The notes beneath the pieces are model-generated. The model was not told where the DNA came from and did no database searches. It was given only the letters and a program-made list of their open reading frames with translations. DNA of 64,000 nucleotides from assembly GCA_001689495.1 (NCBI GenBank), contig LUJS01000047.1:1-64000 (forward strand). Reading direction: 5' to 3'. The position numbers and the translations under genes were made by a program. This document shows positions 44,983 through 53,377 of the stretch, one piece after another. How positions within the stretch are numbered: position 1 is the stretch's first letter; each line of letters begins with the position of its first letter. Source of the stretch: Bacteroidales bacterium M8 (GTDB lineage: Bacteria > Bacteroidota > Bacteroidia > Bacteroidales > Muribaculaceae).

Positions 44983-47382
44983 TCATTTTCCTTCCCCATA
45001 GTTATACCCATACCCGTAGCCATACCCGTAGCCATATCGGTATGAGTGTGAGTATCCATATCGGCCTTGGTCGTTGCGGGTGCCGTTGAGGATGAAGGAC
45101 ATGTTGCGGTATTTCTTTTCCTCATATAGGCGATCAAGCTCGGGGAGCATTGAGCGCTCGAGCAGACCGGCGCGGATTATGAAGAATGTCCTGTCGGCAT
45201 ATTTGTCGATGATCTGGGCATCGGCAACGACCTCGATGGGCGGACAGTCTATGAGGATATAGTCATAATCCGACTTGAGTCTGTCGAGGAGTTCGCTGAA
45301 TCTCGGTGATTCAAGCAATTCTGTCGGGTTGGGAGGAATGGTACCAACCGGAAGGATGCTGAGTGTCGGACAATCGGGGACATCTACAATCAGCGGGGCT
45401 ATGTTAGTTTCGGCAAGGCTCAGGTAGTTCGCAAGTCCTTTGGCCGGCGATCCTACATAGGCCGATGTCGAGCCATGACGCATGTCTCCGTCTATCACAA
45501 GGACCTTGCGGCCCTTCAGGGCGAGGGATTTGCCGAGATTAACCGATATGAATGATTTTCCCGATCCGGGATTGAATGACGTCAGCGCGATGACGGTATG
45601 TCCGGCTCCCGAGCCGCACATGAATTCAGAGTTGGTCCTCAGCACCCTGAAGGCCTCGTTGATGATGTTGCGCTTCCCTTCCTTGACCACAAATGCTGCT
45701 GTATGCTGTTCGCCGCCGGTGGTCTTCTTGCCTCCTGCGGCATACTGCGGGATCTCGCCCAAGAACGGGACGGCGAGATGCTCTACATCCTTGCGTCCGC
45801 GCACTTTGGTGTTGTTGGTCTCGTTGACGTACACCACGCCGAATGGTATGACGAGTCCTATCAGGAAGGACACGAGTAGTATGTTACGTGTGTTGGGTGC
45901 CGTGGGGCCGACGCTGCTCGGGCGGTTGACGATGCGTGTGTTATAGGCCGTGAAGGCTTGGGACAGCTCATTCTCCTCTCGCTTCTGCAGCAGGAACAGA
46001 TAGAGCGATTCCTTGACTTTCTGCTGGCGTTCGACCGACAGTAGGTATTTGGCCTGTGTCGGATTGGAGGCTATCTTCGAGGTGGTCGCTGCCTGCGAGC
46101 CCTGAAGGTATTTTATCTGTGTGTTAAGGGCGATTATCGAATTGTCCACCGACGCGATGATGGCGCTCCTGACACTCTCCATCTGCGCGTCAAGAGTCTT
46201 GACTATCGGGTTTTTATCAGACGATTTCTCAATCAGGGAGTTACGCTGCAGCAGAAGCTGATTGTACTCCGAGATCTGCGACATGATGCTGGCGTTCTCA
46301 ATGCCGGTGTTGGATGGCAGCAACTGGTTGTTGTATGCGTCGGATGTCAGGTATGACCGGATATATCGCGTCATCTGCAGCTGATTGTTCAGGTTCAGTA
46401 TGTCCTGCGAAATCTGCTGATTCTGTGTCATGTACATCGACGAGGCAGCTTCCACGTCGGGTATCAGGTGCTCGCTCTTGAACGATGATATGTCTGAGTC
46501 TACATGCCCGAGCTCGGACTCGATCACGCCGAGACGGTCGTTGATGAAGTTGGAGGTCGATACCGCTATCTGGTTCTTGTCGCGAATCCACGACTCGTTG
46601 TATACGGCTATCAGAGTGTTCAAGAGCTCCTGTGCGCGCTGCGTGGACTGGTCGGTGATGCTCAGGTTGATCACCGTGCCCTTGTCGTCGCTCATGGACA
46701 CCGTGAGATGTCCCTCGTACGACTTGGCCGTAGAGGCTATGGGGGTCCGGACAACGTCTACCGTATAGGCCTCTCCACTTATATATTCCGAGGTCGGGAT
46801 TACGACGATCGGTCCGATCTCGGTCCTTATGGTATCGTTCAGCGTCCCCTTGAATACATTGTCATACTCCAAGTCTTCCGATTTCAGGTCACTGACTGAT
46901 ATATTCCCGTCGGCCGAAACCTCGACTTCGAACGAAGCACCGAGATTATCCGGAAACCCCGGCATGCTCACAGTGACAGGCAGGTTGCTTCCATAAGCCA
47001 CCACTCTGTGGAAACGTCCCGGGAGATAATAGTTCATGTCAAGGCCCAATCGTCTCACGACCTCCTCCATCATGTCCGGAGACTTGAGCGTGGTGACCTC
47101 GTTCTGGATATTGGTCTTGTTCTGGAACAGCCCGAAATCACCGAAATCCTCCACGCCTGCCGTTTTGCCTGACGTATCGTCCTTGATGAGTATCGAGGCC
47201 GTCGTGGTATAGACCTTGGGGGTACACAGCAGATAGGCCACGCCCGCACCTACACAAACGAATACAGACAGCAATACCCACGGCCAGTAATGAAGGGTAC
47301 GATACAGTATGTCGGTCAGGGGTACACCGCCATTGTTGTTTGCAGCGGTCCTGATAGCCATGTTTCTCGACTGGTCAGCCAT
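44983..47382 (-). CDS. Wzc-like polysaccharide co-polymerase / tyrosine autokinase
   Basis: 799 residues, a paralogue of the locus 1 protein. Membrane segments frame a periplasmic coiled-coil domain. The BY-kinase has Walker A GSGKS (606-610), Walker A' VIDGDMRHG and Walker B LIDCPP. The tail again holds ten tyrosines (RYGYSHSYRYGYGYGYGY...). Exchange of partner proteins between the two loci is possible given the similarity. Confidence 0.94.
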   Translation of the reverse strand: MADQSRNMAIRTAANNNGGVPLTDILYRTLHYWPWVLLSVFVCVGAGVAYLLCTPKVYTTTASILIKDDTSGKTAGVEDFGDFGLFQNKTNIQNEVTTLKSPDMMEEVVRRLGLDMNYYLPGRFHRVVAYGSNLPVTVSMPGFPDNLGASFEVEVSADGNISVSDLKSEDLEYDNVFKGTLNDTIRTEIGPIVVIPTSEYISGEAYTVDVVRTPIASTAKSYEGHLTVSMSDDKGTVINLSITDQSTQRAQELLNTLIAVYNESWIRDKNQIAVSTSNFINDRLGVIESELGHVDSDISSFKSEHLIPDVEAASSMYMTQNQQISQDILNLNNQLQMTRYIRSYLTSDAYNNQLLPSNTGIENASIMSQISEYNQLLLQRNSLIEKSSDKNPIVKTLDAQMESVRSAIIASVDNSIIALNTQIKYLQGSQAATTSKIASNPTQAKYLLSVERQQKVKESLYLFLLQKREENELSQAFTAYNTRIVNRPSSVGPTAPNTRNILLVSFLIGLVIPFGVVYVNETNNTKVRGRKDVEHLAVPFLGEIPQYAAGGKKTTGGEQHTAAFVVKEGKRNIINEAFRVLRTNSEFMCGSGAGHTVIALTSFNPGSGKSFISVNLGKSLALKGRKVLVIDGDMRHGSTSAYVGSPAKGLANYLSLAETNIAPLIVDVPDCPTLSILPVGTIPPNPTELLESPRFSELLDRLKSDYDYILIDCPPIEVVADAQIIDKYADRTFFIIRAGLLERSMLPELDRLYEEKKYRNMSFILNGTRNDQGRYGYSHSYRYGYGYGYGYGYNYGEGK

Positions 47383-47396
47383 ATATGTTCAGGTAT

Positions 47397-48224
47397 TTAT
47401 TTCGTTAGGGTGATTACAAGTGTCGCTACAGTGAGGCCCAGTGATCCGATCGAGACCCAGAACGATGGATTGTAAGCGCTGTTTCCGCTTGCCGTAGTCT
47501 CGCGTTTCTTCTTGTCGTTGGGCTCAACGTAAATCACGTCATTCTGCTGCAGGTAGTAGACCGGCGAGCCGGCTATCCCTGCCATGTCCGTCAGGTCAAT
47601 CCTGTATGCCTGCTGCTTGCCGTCGCCGGTTTCTCTTAAGACAATTACATTCTCCCTGACACCGTTGGGAGTCAAATCTTTTGCCATAGCCAGCGCGTCG
47701 ATGATGCTGACCCTGTCCTTGTTGAACTCATAACGACCCGGAGCCATGACCTCGCCTATTATTGAGATTCCGGTGTTCGCAAACTCCACCGTGACGATGG
47801 GATCCTTCACGAGCTCGCTGTCCTGCAGCCTTTTCTCAATATACTCGGCCACCTCATAACGGGTCAGGCCACCTATGTGCAGCCTCCCCAAGACCGGAAA
47901 GTTAATGTCCCCCTTGTTGTCAACCGTATAATATCCAGTCCGACCGTCATTGTTATTGGGAGCTCCCGTGGTCGAGGATGTCGTGTTGCCGAGGCGTGTC
48001 TGCACCTGTACCAGATTGAAAAGATTGGACAATGCAGGGTCTTGGGTTGTCACGATGATTGACAGCTTGTCCTCGGGCTTGACCCTTATGTCGAGTTGCG
48101 AGACCGGATTCAGCAAGGATTCGTTGCTTATATCTTGAAAATAGGTTATATTCTTTGGTGTCGAGCAGGAGCCCAAGAGTAGAGTGGCGGCGATGACTCC
48201 TGTTGTGATGAGTTTTATGCGCAT
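47397..48224 (-). CDS. Polysaccharide export outer-membrane lipoprotein (Wza-like)
   Basis: 275 residues. Lipobox LLLGSC (Cys20), Poly_export domain (VKPEDKLSIIV...GDINFPVLGRLHIGG), SLBB-like domain (SIIGEVMAPGRYEFNKD) and a C-terminal membrane segment. The first 93 or so bases differ from the locus 1 copy at only a few positions, while later parts are much less alike, pointing to gene conversion or strong constraint on the signal region. It is followed by the Wzc-like gene after 14 bases. Confidence 0.92.
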   Translation of the reverse strand: MRIKLITTGVIAATLLLGSCSTPKNITYFQDISNESLLNPVSQLDIRVKPEDKLSIIVTTQDPALSNLFNLVQVQTRLGNTTSSTTGAPNNNDGRTGYYTVDNKGDINFPVLGRLHIGGLTRYEVAEYIEKRLQDSELVKDPIVTVEFANTGISIIGEVMAPGRYEFNKDRVSIIDALAMAKDLTPNGVRENVIVLRETGDGKQQAYRIDLTDMAGIAGSPVYYLQQNDVIYVEPNDKKKRETTASGNSAYNPSFWVSIGSLGLTVATLVITLTK

Positions 48225-48278
48225 GTCTTTTATATTGTCTTGCGTAATGTCTTGGTTATTATGATTGCGTGTGCTGGT

Positions 48279-48881
48279 CTATCTTGCAGGCTCGATGTCC
48301 GTCGTGTTTATCTCGACTCTGGCGCAGCCGAGGATGTCTATCCTGACTATGATTTCGCTTTGGCTATCGGTTGTGCCTACCACCTCACCCTCAAGTCCTC
48401 GCAGACTGCCGCGGACTATGACGATTTTGTCGCTGACCTTATATCGCGCGTCGGTAAATGTGACGGGCACGTCAGACTGTCCGAGCATGAATCTGAGGGT
48501 GTCTATCTCTCTTTGAGATACTGTTGCTATTGGTTTGGTCGTGGTCTTTGACGAGGTCCGGGCTTTGTTGGTCATGAATCTATTTATGTATGGCAGAGTG
48601 ACGATCTCCCTTCGCTCTCTCTCAGTACATTTTATGAATACGACGGACGGCAACAACACCTTGTCGACCTTGGCTTTCTTGCCATTCTTCCAGACTCTAA
48701 TGACCTTCTGCTTGGCCACATAAGTCTCATAACCTGATTTGGATAGTTTTTCCTCGACAGATCTCTCTGTATTATTGTTGACAATAGCCACAAACCACTT
48801 ACGGTCTTGCACGCCTACGGCGTCGCCAACGCCCGAGGGCACTGCCGTAACTACTGTGTTATCAGTGGCTTGACACAACAT
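48279..48881 (-). CDS. UpxY-like NusG-family transcription antiterminator
   Basis: 200 residues. The NGN domain covers about 27-120 (KWFVAIVNNNTERSVEEKL...VLLPSVVFIKC) and the KOW motif about 145-175 (YKVSDKIVIVRGSLRGLEGEVV). UpxY proteins are the first genes of Bacteroidota capsule operons; they ride on RNA polymerase to prevent early termination in their own locus. The ATG lies 33 bases inside the left inversion site, with no promoter facing it in the present orientation. No UpxZ inhibitor gene was seen nearby. Confidence 0.9.
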   Translation of the reverse strand: MLCQATDNTVVTAVPSGVGDAVGVQDRKWFVAIVNNNTERSVEEKLSKSGYETYVAKQKVIRVWKNGKKAKVDKVLLPSVVFIKCTERERREIVTLPYINRFMTNKARTSSKTTTKPIATVSQREIDTLRFMLGQSDVPVTFTDARYKVSDKIVIVRGSLRGLEGEVVGTTDSQSEIIVRIDILGCARVEINTTDIEPAR

Positions 48882-48913
48882 TAAGTGAGTCCAAAAAGTA
48901 TATTAGGTCACAT

Positions 48914-49126
48914 TCTCTATATAAGAGATGTTGATTTGATATTTATTGTTGATAATCAAATGGTTATGTGGGGTGTAGAAGTGTGATTACTTAACAACTG
49001 CAGTGAATTGCAACAATTCTGCCATATCCGAGACAGTTAATAATCATTTTTAATCAACTCAAAATATGGAAGTTTCACAAATTATTTGTACTTTTGCGCT
49101 GAATTTAGGTATCTCTTATATAGAGA
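48914..49126. promoter_or_regulatory. Invertible promoter segment of polysaccharide locus 2 (predicted OFF)
   Basis: A perfect 16-base inverted repeat (48914-48929 and 49111-49126, ATCTCTTATATAGAGA) brackets 181 bases. Each arm is itself a crossover-like site: half-sites TCTCT/AGAGA around the 5-base core TATAT, identical in the two arms as strand exchange requires. Inside, a TAnnTTTG element sits 12 bases from the right arm and faces right, away from the UpxY-like gene. Inversion would turn it to the locus with a short leader. Phase inversion of capsule promoters is well known in Bacteroides; this copy is inferred from sequence. Confidence 0.8.
49089..49096 (+). promoter_or_regulatory. -7 promoter element inside the invertible segment
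   Basis: TACTTTTG fits TAnnTTTG. Context and spacing (TTGTAnTTTTGCnC, 12 bases, GTATCTCT) copy the locus 1 promoter at 8005-8012, which supports its being the polysaccharide promoter in reversed position. Confidence 0.65.
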
Positions 49127-49188
49127 TTCGACCGATGTAAGCCAGATTCATAAAGGTAGTAGCATGGTGCCGTAGTCACGGGCTCTCT

Positions 49189-49219
49189 TTTGATTTTTTC
49201 GAATTTTTTCCTAATTTTG
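49189..49219 (+). promoter_or_regulatory. Own promoter of the metallophosphoesterase-NACHT gene
   Basis: TTTG (49189-49192), 19 bases, then TAATTTTG (49212-49219): a full match to the Bacteroidota -33/-7 pattern with ideal spacing. The predicted start near 49226 leaves a leader of about 40 bases that includes an imperfect 9-base inverted pair (CGGCAATTT/AAACTGCCG) near the ATG. Confidence 0.65.
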
Positions 49220-49265
49220 TATTCAGGCGGCAATTTGGAAACCAATCATAAAACTGCCGAACGAC

Positions 49266-52200
49266 ATGATACGCTGGCTTCATATTTCAGACCTGCATCT
49301 GGGTGATGAGGATGTGTCCTCATCTTCGATGAGAGACGATCTTCTGACTTTCCTGTCAGAGCAGGACAAACCCTTCGATTACATATTCCTGACGGGAGAC
49401 ATACGTTCTGCCGGGCCGCGCTATGCCGGATATACCCCCGAGATGGCCGATTATATCAAACGTATCTGCGATGTCTGCCATATCCCCGTCGAGCAGCTAT
49501 TCATCGTGCCGGGCAATCACGACATAGACCGTGACGCAGATGGCCGTGACGAAGCCATTAGGCGTGTCATGTTTCAGCGCAACGGATATTACGACCCGTA
49601 CTTCGGAATAATAAATCCTGAGGATCTCGAATGTATCCGGGACGGACAGAAGAGCTTCCGGGATTTCCTGTCGAAAATCTATTCCGATGACCGATTGGCC
49701 TGTTACTCGAATCCGCAAGCACCTCATTTTGTCGTCGAGACAGAAGACTTCAATATCCTGCATCTCGACTCGACAATATCATACACCAAAGATCAGGAAG
49801 CCGTAGACCTGATTGTCGGCATGGAAAAGTTGTGTCAAACCTTAAAGGGGCTGAATGACAGAAAGCCGACAATAGTCCTGACCCACTATCCGTTCACTTC
49901 GCTCCTTCAGGACGAACGCAAGAATCTCGCAATCAGACTGCAGAAAAAGGGCATACGACTCTGGCTCGCAGGGCATGAACACGATCACAACCTGTTGCAT
50001 CATCAGTATCTGCATATCCTGCAGTCGGGCGAGCTCCGTTACGAGAAGGACTCGTGTGCATCGGTCCTTATCGGCGAGCATGACCCGGATTCGTACAGGT
50101 GCGAAGTCAAGGCGTACAAATGGTATCCCGAGGGCTGGGCCGAATATCCCTTTGTCAATCTCGACTCCGAGGACAAGAGTGTATACAGGTTTCAGCTCAA
50201 GCCTGCAGACAGCAATGCCCTACCCTCGCTGACCCGCAAGACTCGACAGGCAAACAGGCATGCCGTGGACAGGCTTACGAAAAAACTTGACAGGACGCTT
50301 TTCCCGCCTATTCTCTCCGATACGGGCACCGTGAGTCTCGGCAGACTGATAGGTGATGCATGGGCCACGGACCACGGTAACATCATTCTTCTGGGCGACG
50401 GAGGCATGGGCAAGACAACGATGTTGCTCGATTTCTGCCGGGAGTCAACGACTCCGGTGCTCTATGTCGCTGCCGAGCAACTGGCATCACTTGGCATCGG
50501 GCTCGAGGAATATTGCATATCGTCACTCTTCGACGGCAATGACTCGGACTTCCGCAAGGCTTTGACCCGGAGGTTTAATGTCCCATCCCTGATAATCATT
50601 GTCGACGGTCTCAACGAGATAGATGCCGATTCAGAGAGTATGTTCATCAAGGGGATTCAGCGTCTCGGCTTGCTCAAGGGCATACAGATTCTGATAGCCT
50701 CGCGCGTCGATTTCACAACCCGATATAATCTGCAGGGATATGCCAAAGCCGGGCTTGGCAGGCTTGACGACAAGACGCTCGAGGCATATTTCTCGCCCTC
50801 CGAATGGCGCGACATCATCGGTTCGCCCGGCCTTCACCGCCTGCTCGGAAACCCGATGCTCGTCACGGTCTACAAAGAAATTTGTTCGGTCATTGACGAA
50901 TACAGGGATGTCGAGTTTCTCGACTGGAAACTACCTGTAGAGTCATCGACCGATCTATTTCACAACTACTATCTTGCCCAGATCGCTTTGATGATGCGCC
51001 GTAACGGAGCCGATGGCACAAAGATACTTCAGTCGGCGGTCTGCGTGCATCAGATCCTTCCCGCCATTGCATACAGATACGAAGTGGCCTTCTCCATAAA
51101 CAAGCTCAATCGGGAGTATCGCGACATTCTTGCCGACATTCTTGCCGTAGAGGCCATTGACGACGAGTATCCCGAAGCTATCAGGGACCACTACAGACTC
51201 AGGGGCAAGATCAGTCTCACCGACGACCTTGTCACCGACCTGCTGATAAACGAACTGCATCTGTTGCACCGCGACAACGGCATGACCTCTTTCAGTCATC
51301 AGATGTATCGCGATTATCTCTCTGCACGTCATATCATGAACAAGACCCGGCGTGACGAGGAAATAAACGCATTATGGAATTCGAGACGTTTCCCTCTGCC
51401 CATCTCGGCACACGTCATGCATGGCTGCGGCAATTACTGGAACGGCATAGCCCCCAAAGTCAAGGGTGTCGCCACGGCAGTCGAAGATTCTGATTTCATC
51501 ACGCACAATATTTTCGATTGCTTCCCGTCATCGGCGCGTGGTGGAACCGCCGATTATTCCGACCTGAATCTCAGCGACATCAGGTTGCCCGATATTACGG
51601 ACATTAACGAAAAAATATCGCTGACCGGGGCAACCATCAGCAAGACCACTCTTGGATTTGGCCCCGGTCAATCCCGGCCATGTCACGCCTTGCGATTCTC
51701 GGCCGACCGTAGCCTTCTCGCAGCCGCATTCGGTACCAACATACACATTTATGAACTGAAAACCAACCGCAGGGTATTCGCCTACGACATCCGGAAAAAG
51801 GCAACCGCAATGTTGTTTTACGGGCCATATCTCATTGTGTGTTCCGGCACTCTGACTGTCTTCCTGAACGACAACGGCTGGCGGTATGCTGGTGAAATAA
51901 AAACCGAGAGCGGGAGAGTCTTCAATTCCAATTTCAGGGCCATCGTGGCAGATGACGACGAACTCCATATCTACTACAAGACCCGGTGTCTGAAATACAA
52001 TCTTCGCGACTGCTCGCTGACAGACAGGACCGACAGGCGTTTCGCAGCCGAGGATGTCATTGCCGGTACGGACCTCAAGGAATTGGCGTCTCAGGTCAAC
52101 ATTCGGCAATTTGCCGACCCAAAGAACGGTACAGTCATCATCGCTGAGGCCGATACCCTCAAGGCTGTCGCATTCAACGACGGACGCATAGAGATTTCGT

Positions 52201-53249
52201 CTGACGGCGAGCCTGTCAGTGTCTTGGGCCATAAAAATACCGTGCTGAAGGATGCGGCGCTGTCCAACGACGGCAGCATGGCCGTCACGCTGAGTTTCGA
52301 GACATTCGACAGCAAGCGCCGAATACAGATATGGAACATTGACCGTAATACGAAGACAAGAGAACTGTTCTGCGATTCGTCAATCCTCCGGGTCAATCTC
52401 TCCGAGAACGGTCGTTGGATTTTAGGCATATCGACAGACAGGACGTGGGTCTACAATATCGAGACCGGTGACGACAGGTGGATTGACGAGCTATTCGTGT
52501 CAAACCAGTATGACAAGCTGACGACATTCGGCGACTGTGTCATGCGTCGTACCCTCGACGGGCGATTGCAGACCTACAGCCTTTCTACGGCCGAGACCGC
52601 CGACTGTGCCAGCCCCATCAGGAATCCGGGCATCGTATGCCTGCTTAAAGACGGCAGTGTCGCCGCGGCAGACACCATGAGAGGTTGTCTCAAATTCAGG
52701 AGTACGCGCAATGGCGAACTCTTTACCATATATCCCGACAATTACAAATCGGTCATCGCCATTCACGAGTTCAGTAAGCATCCGTTCATAGCTGCCGTCG
52801 ACTCAAGCGGCCTCACGAGTGTCTATCACTCCGGCACCGGACAACGTCTTCGAAAATTACAGAACAATTTTAAAGTCAACCTGACCACGCGCCATGTCGA
52901 CAAGACCATAATGGCCCATACCGACGGCAAAAACCGCATATCCATAGATTTCTATAAAGAAATTGATGTCCATGGCCGTCCGCGCGGATGGTGGAACCAA
53001 TCCTGTTCGAGAGAGAGGATTGACAGCCGGATTCTGGATATTGCGTTCAATGTCCATGACCAATCGCTGATTGCCATACTCTCGAGTGGCAGGATAATGT
53101 ATTTCACCGAAGACCGTTGCCATCTCAAGCGCGAATCATACATAATCGTCGCATTCAATACAGATGCCTACGACTTCAGCAACGTCAGATGTTCGCGCGA
53201 AGTAGCCGACATCCTTGTCCAGAATGGCTGTTTCCGAACTCTCACGTAA
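49266..53249 (+). CDS. Metallophosphoesterase-NACHT NTPase-beta-propeller protein
   Basis: 1327 residues in three parts. Residues 1-290 are a calcineurin-like phosphoesterase with every metal motif: SDLHLG (Asp9, His11), TGDI (Asp45), GNHD (83-86), THYPF (His207), GHEHDH (236-241). Residues about 365-700 form a STAND/NACHT NTPase with Walker A GDGGMGKTT (377-385), Walker B VDGLNEID (Asp447), a sensor-like ASRVDF and the helical segment FSHQMYRDYLSARH (676-689). From about 800 to the end are degenerate WD-like strands (CHALRFSADRSLLAAAFGTNIHIYEL). The plan (enzyme, switch, sensor) is that of bacterial NLR-like defence proteins, but no partner gene or known system name is evident. It has its own promoter and stands alone. 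Confidence 0.82.
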   Translation: MIRWLHISDLHLGDEDVSSSSMRDDLLTFLSEQDKPFDYIFLTGDIRSAGPRYAGYTPEMADYIKRICDVCHIPVEQLFIVPGNHDIDRDADGRDEAIRRVMFQRNGYYDPYFGIINPEDLECIRDGQKSFRDFLSKIYSDDRLACYSNPQAPHFVVETEDFNILHLDSTISYTKDQEAVDLIVGMEKLCQTLKGLNDRKPTIVLTHYPFTSLLQDERKNLAIRLQKKGIRLWLAGHEHDHNLLHHQYLHILQSGELRYEKDSCASVLIGEHDPDSYRCEVKAYKWYPEGWAEYPFVNLDSEDKSVYRFQLKPADSNALPSLTRKTRQANRHAVDRLTKKLDRTLFPPILSDTGTVSLGRLIGDAWATDHGNIILLGDGGMGKTTMLLDFCRESTTPVLYVAAEQLASLGIGLEEYCISSLFDGNDSDFRKALTRRFNVPSLIIIVDGLNEIDADSESMFIKGIQRLGLLKGIQILIASRVDFTTRYNLQGYAKAGLGRLDDKTLEAYFSPSEWRDIIGSPGLHRLLGNPMLVTVYKEICSVIDEYRDVEFLDWKLPVESSTDLFHNYYLAQIALMMRRNGADGTKILQSAVCVHQILPAIAYRYEVAFSINKLNREYRDILADILAVEAIDDEYPEAIRDHYRLRGKISLTDDLVTDLLINELHLLHRDNGMTSFSHQMYRDYLSARHIMNKTRRDEEINALWNSRRFPLPISAHVMHGCGNYWNGIAPKVKGVATAVEDSDFITHNIFDCFPSSARGGTADYSDLNLSDIRLPDITDINEKISLTGATISKTTLGFGPGQSRPCHALRFSADRSLLAAAFGTNIHIYELKTNRRVFAYDIRKKATAMLFYGPYLIVCSGTLTVFLNDNGWRYAGEIKTESGRVFNSNFRAIVADDDELHIYYKTRCLKYNLRDCSLTDRTDRRFAAEDVIAGTDLKELASQVNIRQFADPKNGTVIIAEADTLKAVAFNDGRIEISSDGEPVSVLGHKNTVLKDAALSNDGSMAVTLSFETFDSKRRIQIWNIDRNTKTRELFCDSSILRVNLSENGRWILGISTDRTWVYNIETGDDRWIDELFVSNQYDKLTTFGDCVMRRTLDGRLQTYSLSTAETADCASPIRNPGIVCLLKDGSVAAADTMRGCLKFRSTRNGELFTIYPDNYKSVIAIHEFSKHPFIAAVDSSGLTSVYHSGTGQRLRKLQNNFKVNLTTRHVDKTIMAHTDGKNRISIDFYKEIDVHGRPRGWWNQSCSRERIDSRILDIAFNVHDQSLIAILSSGRIMYFTEDRCHLKRESYIIVAFNTDAYDFSNVRCSREVADILVQNGCFRTLT

Positions 53250-53344
53250 GGCTTCCCGGCCACTTTATTGGCTTTATTCGAGGGCTCATCGTAACTGATT
53301 GATAATCAAACGTCGTTTAAGTTGGATTTTATAAATAAATGTGC

Positions 53345-53352
53345 TAATTTTG
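53345..53352 (+). promoter_or_regulatory. -7 promoter element, DUF362 gene
   Basis: TAATTTTG, matching TAnnTTTG, 25 bases before the ATG at 53378. The -33 box is not clear. Confidence 0.5.
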
Positions 53353-53377
53353 CGTTATTGAACCAAGATCATCACAG

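Larger units (their letters stand above)
48882..49265. other. Intergenic phase-switch region between locus 2 and the NACHT gene
   Basis: 384 bases without a gene. It contains the inverted repeat pair (48914-48929 and 49111-49126), the promoter element 49089-49096 inside them, and a separate promoter for the downstream gene (49189-49219). No small coding gene is seen. The minus strand shows no TAnnTTTG element that could drive the UpxY-like gene in the present orientation. Confidence 0.7.

Noticed and set aside
44967..45137. Upstream start for the locus 2 flippase
   Set aside because: The extra 57 residues are Thr/His/Met repeats produced by reading the Wzc tyrosine-tail codons in another frame.
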